Translations under genes and position numbers: made by a program
Source of the DNA: Puteibacter caeruleilacunae
GTDB taxonomy: Bacteria > Bacteroidota > Bacteroidia > Bacteroidales > Prolixibacteraceae
NCBI GenBank assembly: GCA_005217565.1
Contig: SJCO01000014.1
Coordinates: 124,001-188,000 of the forward strand
DNA length: 64,000 bases
Direction: 5' to 3'
The notes under the pieces: model-generated
The model's database searches: none
What the model saw: the letters and a program-made list of their open reading frames with translations, nothing else
Told to the model about the DNA's origin: nothing
In this document: in pieces, positions 36,655 to 43,410 of the stretch
How positions within the stretch are numbered: position 1 is the stretch's first letter
How the letters are laid out: every line of letters starts with the position of its first letter

Positions 36655-37287
36655 ATGCTAAAAAAACTAACAACTTTATTGATTGGACTACTAGCAGTAT
36701 GTACCATCAGTGCGAAAGAGTCAGAGGAAGAACTTGTACGAAAATCTTTTAATAATTACAAGTCTGCTATATTAAATGATAGAGGAGAAGAGGCGGTGAA
36801 ATTTGTTGATAGTAATACCATAAAATACTATTCTGAAATTTTGGAGAAAACAAAGACTGCTAAGCCGGCCGAGGTGAAATCTCTAGGATTAATGGATCGA
36901 TTAATGGTTCTTGCCATAAGACATCGAGCGTCAAAAAGTAATATTCTATCGTTTGACGGGAAAGCACTTCTTGTATATGCTATTAAAGAAGGTATGGTAG
37001 GAAAGAATAGCGTTAAGAATAATAGTATTGGGAAGGTAAAGGTCAATGGAAACTTTGCAACAGGTAATATGCTGGTTAATGGCCAGGCTACTCCATTGGA
37101 TTTTCAGTTTAATAAGGAGAATGGAACTTGGAAAGTTGATCTTACTGCAATATTTCCTGCAGGTACTATGGCCTTTAAAGAGATGCAGAAGAATAGCGGC
37201 AAGGATGAAAATGAGTTTCTAATGATGTTGCTTGAGATGGCTTCAGGAAAGAAACCGAAAGATGATATTTGGAATGAGCTGGAATAA
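36655..37287 (+). CDS. Secreted protein of unknown function, NTF2-like in outline
   Basis: The 210-residue product has a signal peptide (LLAVCTISA-K) and then helices followed by a small sheet: EELVRKSFNNYKSAILNDRG, GEEAVKFVDSNTIKYYSEIL, TPLDFQFNKENGTWKVDL. The overall order of helices, short strands and a charged C-terminus resembles NTF2/SnoaL-like lipoprotein-type folds, but this is only an impression. It lies 19 bases after the preceding gene. Confidence 0.62.
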   Translation: MLKKLTTLLIGLLAVCTISAKESEEELVRKSFNNYKSAILNDRGEEAVKFVDSNTIKYYSEILEKTKTAKPAEVKSLGLMDRLMVLAIRHRASKSNILSFDGKALLVYAIKEGMVGKNSVKNNSIGKVKVNGNFATGNMLVNGQATPLDFQFNKENGTWKVDLTAIFPAGTMAFKEMQKNSGKDENEFLMMLLEMASGKKPKDDIWNELE

Positions 37288-37320
37288 TAACGAAGGATTG
37301 GTTTGTAAACAGAGAGTTTT

Positions 37321-37923
37321 ATGAGAGTACCTAAGATAATATTGAATAACTATTTTACAAGGAAGAGTATTGAGGACGTTGATAGATTTCCTATTAGTCT
37401 TTTTAATAACAGGTTGAAGTCGATGATAAGCGACTTGCAGTATTGTTTGAGCATCATGATGCCTGTGGTTTTGATCATGATGATTATATTTTTTGTGAGT
37501 GGTTTTGTTGAAGATATGGACAATTTTTCAACTTATTTATCAATCATGATGATTCCGTGGATGTTCATACTTCTGATTATCTTGAATAAAGATATTGCCT
37601 TCGGGATGAGTGCAGGAAAAAGAACATTTGGCTTCAAAATTATTGACTTTAAAACGAAACAAGAGGCTTCACAGATGCAATGTATGTTACGAAATGTAAC
37701 CATGCTTATTTGGCCGATTGAAGCATTGATGACGGCATTCAATTCAAAGCGAAGAATTGGTGACTTGATCGCTGGAACAGAGGTGGTGGAATGGGAAAAG
37801 CAAGATTTGGAATCACTGAGAGAGGATTTAATGTCAATGGAAAATGGATCTTTTAAATTAATTCTCGTTTCATTACTTTTTATTATTGTGTTCACAGCTA
37901 TATGCTTTATTGGGATTTTATAA
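37321..37923 (+). CDS. RDD family membrane protein (copy 2)
   Basis: This 200-residue paralogue of copy 1 has the same RDD core (GKRTFGFKIIDFKTKQEAS and SKRRIGDLIAGTEVVEWEK) and three hydrophobic segments (IMMPVVLIMMIIFFVSGFV, MIPWMFILLIILN, LILVSLLFIIVFTAICFIG). The core matches copy 1 far better at the DNA level than the N- and C-terminal parts, suggesting gene conversion. It lies in the same run of genes as copy 1. Confidence 0.8.
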   Translation: MRVPKIILNNYFTRKSIEDVDRFPISLFNNRLKSMISDLQYCLSIMMPVVLIMMIIFFVSGFVEDMDNFSTYLSIMMIPWMFILLIILNKDIAFGMSAGKRTFGFKIIDFKTKQEASQMQCMLRNVTMLIWPIEALMTAFNSKRRIGDLIAGTEVVEWEKQDLESLREDLMSMENGSFKLILVSLLFIIVFTAICFIGIL

Positions 37924-37934
37924 AATCAACAGAT

Positions 37935-38348
37935 ATGGAAGAGTTTTATGGTTTTTTCTATGCACTTGGAATAGTCATCTTATTAATTATATTTCTGTAT
38001 TTTTTTCCTGTTGCATTGTGGCTCAGTGCAACTGTGTGTGGCGTGAAGATTTCATTGTGGCGATTGTTCCTAATGAAGATTAAGGGAATGCCAGTGGATG
38101 AAATTGTTCGATGTTTAATAACTATAGTAAAGGCAAATCTTGATGTCACTAGAAAAGAACTAGAAGACTATTACTTATCTGGAGGGAATATTCAGGATGT
38201 GATATTTGGAATGGTAGCAGCAAAGAATGCCGGATTTATACTTTCTTTCAAGGAAGCAACTTCTGCACGATTTAAGGATGTTGATTTTATAAAGTCTATA
38301 AAGGATAATACAATCGAAGAACTGTTGAAATCAAGATTAAGCAATTAA
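37935..38348 (+). CDS. Isolated N-terminal half of FloA (flotillin-like, UPF0365)
   Basis: From ATG 37935 the product is 137 residues: one membrane hairpin (IVILLIIFLYFFPVALWLSATVCGVK) and the FloA N-terminal region (ISLWRLFLMKIKGMPVDEI, KANLDVTRKELEDYYLSGGNIQDV, VAAKNAGFILSFKEATSARFKDVDF). Full-length FloA has about 330 residues with an SPFH-like and coiled-coil part; that is absent. FloA forms functional membrane microdomains. The single short domain here may be a truncated FloA, a partner that caps FloA assemblies, or an independent scaffold. It lies 11 bases after the RDD gene. Confidence 0.8.
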   Translation: MEEFYGFFYALGIVILLIIFLYFFPVALWLSATVCGVKISLWRLFLMKIKGMPVDEIVRCLITIVKANLDVTRKELEDYYLSGGNIQDVIFGMVAAKNAGFILSFKEATSARFKDVDFIKSIKDNTIEELLKSRLSN

Positions 38349-38354
38349 CGAATT

Positions 38355-38468
38355 ATGGAGGTTTTGGATCTAAAAAAGTGGCAAATAAGGGTGATCATCC
38401 TTTTTTCATCCCTTATTCATCCTTTTATCCTTCCTGATTTATTAGCACTTAGAGTGGACAGGGGATAA
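38355..38468 (+). CDS. Possible 37-residue peptide gene
   Basis: A short ORF (MEVLDLKKWQIRVIILFSSL followed by IHPFILPDLLALRVDRG) begins 6 bases after the FloA-like gene and shows one hydrophobic segment. Coding is supported mainly by its tight position in the run; codon count is small. Confidence 0.3.
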   Translation: MEVLDLKKWQIRVIILFSSLIHPFILPDLLALRVDRG

Positions 38469-38512
38469 TTTTGTCATCGAAGTTATTTCAGTAGAATTTA
38501 AAAATTATCAGA

Positions 38513-39043
38513 ATGAAGAATTTAGTTTTAAGTGTTTGTATAGCTTTGATTGCTACGTTAACTACTTCCCAAAAGTCTTTCGGAAGCTACCTGAATAATC
38601 GGAAGGACTCAACCATTTTTACCGAGAAAAGTGCGGTGATCTCCTTACGTAGAGATTCGAAGCCGATCAATTATTCTTTTGAAGTAAAAAAGCGGTCGAA
38701 TAGGTTAGACATTAAAATCGAAAGTGTAATTAAGAAAGGGCAGGTTTTGATTGAAATTTATAAACCTAATGGAGAAAAACTGCGAAAGTCTATTAGTATT
38801 GATACTGAGTTTAAATCGGTGATTAATGTGAATTCTCAGCCATATTTGGTGAAAAAGAATGGGGAGAAAATCAATCTGGGCGATTCTATCAAATCTATAA
38901 ATCTTGAAAGAATAAAGGAGATTAAAGGAGATATTTCAGAATCAATAAGTGACGCTCCGCTTGGAAAATGGATCGTGAAAATAACACCTGTAAAAGCATC
39001 GGGCAAAGTATCCTTAACTACTACTAGCCACTATGATCGTTAG
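38513..39043 (+). CDS. Secreted protein of unknown function
   Basis: The 176-residue product starts with a signal peptide (LIATLTTSQKSFG) and is otherwise Lys/Ser/Ile-rich with strand-like segments (INYSFEVKKRSNRLDIKIES, VLIEIYKPNGEKLRKSISI, LGKWIVKITPVKASGKVSL), reminiscent of a beta-sandwich such as a C-terminal T9SS-type or pilin-like domain, though no canonical sorting motif is visible. Overlap with the LuxR-type gene's upstream frame suggests coupled expression. Confidence 0.62.
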   Translation: MKNLVLSVCIALIATLTTSQKSFGSYLNNRKDSTIFTEKSAVISLRRDSKPINYSFEVKKRSNRLDIKIESVIKKGQVLIEIYKPNGEKLRKSISIDTEFKSVINVNSQPYLVKKNGEKINLGDSIKSINLERIKEIKGDISESISDAPLGKWIVKITPVKASGKVSLTTTSHYDR

Positions 39044-39047
39044 TCTT

Positions 39048-40043
39048 ATGAAGAAGGTCTTTCTTATTACTTGCCTGACTTTTGCTTTAGCGAATTGTTG
39101 GGCATCTTCTGTGTCCCCCAAAGAAGGCATCATTTATGGGAATATAGAGCTTGAGGATCGCTGGGCACCAGAGTTGTATCTTTCTTATATTCCCACGTTT
39201 GATGATATGCATCTGGTTGCTAATGGAATGATTGTTGCAAAAGCTGATATCGATAGTATCGGGAATTTTTTATTTGATATTGGTTTTCTGCCAGAGGAGC
39301 ATAATTTATTCAGAATTCATATCGTCAAGCAAGGGGATACTCCCAACACGCTAACGATAGGAGGTAAGGATGAGAATTATGTGTTTCTTCTTGCAGGTCG
39401 GCGTTCTGTGATTGAAATGAATAATGAGTTGTCGAGTCCTCCTTTTAGAAAAGTGAGCTTTTCAAAATCGGTTGACAATCAGATGTTTCATGAGGTTGTT
39501 TCGATGATCATTACTGCTGATAGTATCGCCATGGGAAGCTCTTCATCTAAGCGAAAGTTTATTGAGGAGCAGATGGCTGATAAGCTGAAAGCAGTTGCAG
39601 ACACAAGTTCTAATCCATTGGTGGCATTGTATGCAGCTCATAATAGTTGTTTTAGGTTTAGTCAGGGTAACGATGCTGCATTTTACCGATCTTTTAAGGA
39701 AAAGTGGAGTGGTCAGGATAACAGTTATTTTAAAGCATTTAACATGTCTAATACCATTGAAACCAACCATAGTGGGATGTGGTACTATTTATTCGTAGCT
39801 GTAATTGTTGGTGCTGCGGGGTTCCTTTTTGGACGTAAAAAGGAACGTAAGAAACCAGAATCAGGAATTGCAACATTGAGTGTTCAGGAACGGAAGGTAT
39901 TCGAATTATTGAAAACAGGTGCCACTAATCAGCAAATCGCAGAAGAATGCAATATTGGGATTAGTACAGTAAAATCACATGTAAGTCGTATTCTATCAAA
40001 ACTAAACCTAAAGTCAAGAAGAGAGGTGTTGAATCTTAACTAA
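39048..40043 (+). CDS. Transmembrane LuxR-type (GerE) transcriptional regulator
   Basis: With the start at 39048 the product has 331 residues: a signal peptide (ALANCWASS), a large periplasmic domain (about residues 25-235, VSPKEGIIYGNIELEDRWAP), one transmembrane helix (MWYYLFVAVIVGAAGFLFG), a Lys/Arg patch and a C-terminal LuxR/GerE helix-turn-helix (LSVQERKVFELLKTGATNQQ and IAEECNIGISTVKSHVSRIL). This one-component layout lets a periplasmic event directly alter DNA binding. It ends the dense operon-like run and probably controls it. The periplasmic domain has no family I recognise. No histidine kinase domain is present. Confidence 0.85.
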   Translation: MKKVFLITCLTFALANCWASSVSPKEGIIYGNIELEDRWAPELYLSYIPTFDDMHLVANGMIVAKADIDSIGNFLFDIGFLPEEHNLFRIHIVKQGDTPNTLTIGGKDENYVFLLAGRRSVIEMNNELSSPPFRKVSFSKSVDNQMFHEVVSMIITADSIAMGSSSSKRKFIEEQMADKLKAVADTSSNPLVALYAAHNSCFRFSQGNDAAFYRSFKEKWSGQDNSYFKAFNMSNTIETNHSGMWYYLFVAVIVGAAGFLFGRKKERKKPESGIATLSVQERKVFELLKTGATNQQIAEECNIGISTVKSHVSRILSKLNLKSRREVLNLN

Positions 40044-40142
40044 ACTGTTTTTATTATTTTTATTGAGAGGTTACCTAAAATATTAAACCGTTTGGTATCG
40101 TTATTGCCATCAGTTGAATATTGATCACTAAAAATTGGAAAT

Positions 40143-40736
40143 ATGTTTTTTAGAGTACTTCTAATAAAAATAATGCTATTTGCCTGCCTTGCAGTGTCAG
40201 CACAGGATGATGTGTCAAGACGCATATCTGATGCAGCCCTTGAGCTGACCAAGCATCATGTTGTATATGATCCTTCATACTTCAGGATTGATTACCCCAA
40301 TGGCGATGTCCCAAAAGGTAAAGGAGTGTGTACCGATGTTGTAATTCGCGCATACCGCAAACTGGGGGTTGATTTACAACAGAAGGTTCATGAAGATATG
40401 AAAGCTCATTTTAAGCTTTATCCGAATATCTGGGGACTGTTACACACTGATACAAATATTGATCATCGTAGAGTCCCTAATTTAATGACTTATTTCAAAC
40501 GGAATGGAAAAGTATTACCAATATCAATGAAGGCATCAGATTACAATCCTGGAGAAATAGTATGTTGGAATCTGGGAGGTGGAACGACGCATATTGGAAT
40601 TGTGGTTGATAAAAAATCACCTGATGGTGGGCGTTATTTGATTGTGCATAATATTGGAAACGGACAAGAATTAGCTGATTGCTTATTTCAGTATAAAATT
40701 ATCGGTCATTATAGGTATTCAAAGGATATAGAGTAA
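40143..40736 (+). CDS. DUF1287 secreted protein
   Basis: The 197-residue product has a signal peptide (AVSAQ) and a DUF1287 domain: YPNGDVPKGKGVCTDVVIRA, NIWGLLHTDTNIDHRRVPNL, GEIVCWNLGGGTTHIGIVVD and HNIGNGQELADCLF. DUF1287 is distantly related to NlpC/P60-type papain-like hydrolases, with Cys (GVCTD) and His (THIGIVVD) positions fitting a catalytic pair. It may act on cell-wall peptides. It follows the LuxR-type gene by 100 bases. Confidence 0.85.
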   Translation: MFFRVLLIKIMLFACLAVSAQDDVSRRISDAALELTKHHVVYDPSYFRIDYPNGDVPKGKGVCTDVVIRAYRKLGVDLQQKVHEDMKAHFKLYPNIWGLLHTDTNIDHRRVPNLMTYFKRNGKVLPISMKASDYNPGEIVCWNLGGGTTHIGIVVDKKSPDGGRYLIVHNIGNGQELADCLFQYKIIGHYRYSKDIE

Positions 40737-40784
40737 ATTTAGGGGCTGTAACTTGTTAGAAGTGTTTAGGGGAGATTTGACAAT

Positions 40785-42305
40785 ATGAACTACTTAATGA
40801 CAATAGACCTAGGGTCGACATCTATAAAGGTTATTATTTTCGACCTGTCGGGGCGATTGCTGTCTATTGCTCAACGTCCGATGGAAAAAGTGGTTGCAAT
40901 TGATAATCCACAGTTCATATATTGGAATCCTAAGTTGATCTGGAAAGGTGTGTGTGATGCTGCTCGTGAGGCTCTCGCTAAGTTACCTATGGGGGCCTAT
41001 ATCAAAGGGATTACAGTTACTGGTATGGGAATGGATGGTATTCCAGTAGACAAGACAGGGAGTCCTCTTTTTCCGTTTATTAGTTGGCACGATGACAGAA
41101 CTATTGAGCAGGCTGAGGAATGGAAATCATCGGTGGGGGAGTTGTATAGTTTTCAACGTACAGGATTTGCAGCATGGCATATTATGTCTGTGATGCGCAT
41201 GAAATGGATGGCTAAGAATCATCCCGAGGTTATGGATCATACCTATAAATGGTTGTTGATGGTTGATTATATCAACTTCAAACTATCGGATGTAATGGTT
41301 ACTGATCGTAGTATGGCTTCATGTACGATGTTATTTGATCAAAACAAACAACAGTGGTCTGATGAACTTATTGAGCAGGCAGGATTATGCAAAAGTATTC
41401 TTCCAGAGGTTAAACAGAGTGGATCACATATTGGAAATATCACTGACAATGCTGCTGATGCAACAGGGATTCCATTAGGAACTCCGATCTATCTTGGAGG
41501 GCATGATCATATTTGTAGTACCGTTCCATTAGGAGGTTTTAAAAATGGATCATTGATCGATATTATTGGTACCTGGGAAAGTGTTATGGCTACAACTCCT
41601 AATCTGAACCTGTCGGAAAAGTTACTTGATTATCAGATCTGTGTGGAATCGCATGTAATTCCTGACTATTTTGTGGCTTGGGGGGGCGCAGTAGCGGGCG
41701 AATCAGTAGAATGGATGCGTAAGTTATTTAAGGGTTACGGCATGGATGCTGAATTTGAGTGGGAGACCATTCAGGAGGCACTTGAAAGTGGTTCTTCTAT
41801 GAAGAATAACGTGATCTTTTTACCTTATATTTCAGGTGCAGCATGTCCAGTGGGCGACAGTCTGGCTAAGGGAGCTTTTGTAGGATTATCAAGTACAACA
41901 ACTAAAGCAGATATGTTTAAAGCTGTTTTTGAGGGACTTAATTTTCAGTTTCTTGATATCCTGAAAGCATTTGAAGCATCGTTTGGTGCCAAGTTTGAGG
42001 AAATTATCGTAACTGGAGGTGGGACAAGAAATGACTTTTGGCTACAGAGTAAAGCTGATATATCAGGATTGCCGGTAGTTAAATATGATATTGAAGAGGC
42101 AACAGCACTAGGCGCTGCAATTCTTGCTGGCATTGGTGCAGGATGCTACAAAGATGCTGAAGATGCTTTTTTTGCTATCCCTAAGGATAAAAAAATAATT
42201 GAGCCTAACGCAAAGATATCTAGTTATATGCAGTCGAAATATTCAATTTATCAAGGTGTATATCCTGCATTAAAACACATCAATCAAGAACTCAAGAGTT
42301 TGTAG
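40785..42305 (+). CDS. FGGY-family carbohydrate kinase
   Basis: The 506-residue protein has both FGGY domains: LMTIDLGSTSIKVIIFDLSG with the ATP-binding DLGSTS loop, GMGMDGIPVD, YLGGHDHICSTVPLGGF, and the C-terminal VTGGGTRNDFWLQSKADISG and EEATALGAAILAGIGAG motif. FGGY kinases phosphorylate ribulose, xylulose, fuculose or glycerol. The substrate cannot be assigned from the sequence alone. It is convergent with the AraC-type gene (22-base gap) and is probably part of a sugar-use function. Confidence 0.9.
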   Translation: MNYLMTIDLGSTSIKVIIFDLSGRLLSIAQRPMEKVVAIDNPQFIYWNPKLIWKGVCDAAREALAKLPMGAYIKGITVTGMGMDGIPVDKTGSPLFPFISWHDDRTIEQAEEWKSSVGELYSFQRTGFAAWHIMSVMRMKWMAKNHPEVMDHTYKWLLMVDYINFKLSDVMVTDRSMASCTMLFDQNKQQWSDELIEQAGLCKSILPEVKQSGSHIGNITDNAADATGIPLGTPIYLGGHDHICSTVPLGGFKNGSLIDIIGTWESVMATTPNLNLSEKLLDYQICVESHVIPDYFVAWGGAVAGESVEWMRKLFKGYGMDAEFEWETIQEALESGSSMKNNVIFLPYISGAACPVGDSLAKGAFVGLSSTTTKADMFKAVFEGLNFQFLDILKAFEASFGAKFEEIIVTGGGTRNDFWLQSKADISGLPVVKYDIEEATALGAAILAGIGAGCYKDAEDAFFAIPKDKKIIEPNAKISSYMQSKYSIYQGVYPALKHINQELKSL

Positions 42306-42327
42306 TTCCCTGAAGGGCCCAATCTTA

Positions 42328-43185
42328 TTATATAAATTCCTCTAGCTCCATTCTTCGCTTACGATACACCGTAGGGGCATAACCTGTAAACTGTTTAAAT
42401 GTTTTCGATAGATGATAGGCATCGCTAAAACCTAGTCGCTCAGCAATCTCTTCCAAAATATAATTGGTTGTTTCCAGCATAAACATTGCACGTTCAATCC
42501 GTTTACGCATGATAAAGTGACTGGGTGAAATGTTAAAGGTTTCTTTAAAAATAGTGCTGAAATAGGTTCGTTCATATCTCACCTCCGATGCAAGTTGTTC
42601 AAGTGTTATTTTCTCAGCCAGGTGATTGTCGATATAGCTAATGGCAGGAGCTAAGCGTTTTATCTTCTCCATCTTTATATCACAAGGATTATTGTGCTGA
42701 TCAGAGAAATATGGTCCAATGAGCTTTAATAGCAATCCATTGCCGATTAAATGCGACTGCACATCATTGCTTTTTACGGTCATTACCAATTGCTTCATTT
42801 CCTCTTCAGTATATGCTATATTGATGGGAACATGCTCAATATCATACGATAAGTAATCGAAAAGGTCGATAGAATCGAATATCTTAATGGTAAAATGTAC
42901 CCACCAGATTTCAAGATCAGCAATGTAATTGTATGCTAAATTCCCCCTTGGCGGAACCAAGTATAAATGATTAGGTTTAAAGGTGAAATGTTCACCATGA
43001 GTGGTCATTGTTCCAGTGCCTTTCTTAATATAGTATAATCTCGCATATGGCGTATTATCGTTTTCCATTTGCCATTCTTTGCTTAATTTTGAAGGCCTAC
43101 CATCAAATATCTCTATATCTAATTTTCTTAAAAAATTATCCATATCCAAATATAATACATGTAAACCACAAAACTCACCATTCAT
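42328..43185 (-). CDS. AraC-family transcriptional regulator
   Basis: The 285-residue protein has an N-terminal cupin-like AraC sensing domain (FTFKPNHLYLVPPRGNLAYN) and two C-terminal helix-turn-helix motifs (LEQLASEVRYERTYFSTIFK and LEEIAERLGFSDAYHLSKTF). It is transcribed away from the adjacent 43411 gene and toward the FGGY kinase, so it may control one or both. The ligand is likely a sugar. Confidence 0.92.
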   Translation of the reverse strand: MNGEFCGLHVLYLDMDNFLRKLDIEIFDGRPSKLSKEWQMENDNTPYARLYYIKKGTGTMTTHGEHFTFKPNHLYLVPPRGNLAYNYIADLEIWWVHFTIKIFDSIDLFDYLSYDIEHVPINIAYTEEEMKQLVMTVKSNDVQSHLIGNGLLLKLIGPYFSDQHNNPCDIKMEKIKRLAPAISYIDNHLAEKITLEQLASEVRYERTYFSTIFKETFNISPSHFIMRKRIERAMFMLETTNYILEEIAERLGFSDAYHLSKTFKQFTGYAPTVYRKRRMELEEFI

Positions 43186-43410
43186 TAAGTAAAGTGAAAA
43201 CCCCTACTTTGTAATCTAATATTAGAAACTTTCTATTGAGAGTTTTTTTGATTGTGTTGAAAAATATGAAATATAATAGAGACTAAGCTTTTTTGATTCA
43301 AAAGATCTGCTTCTAAATCATGCAAATAAGGAATAATGATTGACTATTTGCATACAGAAGACTAAATCAGAAAATCTTCAAGTCTAATAATCCAAAAATT
43401 TTTTAATCAG

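Noticed and set aside
30381-40736. Integrated mobile element or prophage
   Set aside because: No integrase, transposase, phage structural gene, attachment repeat or tRNA edge is visible.
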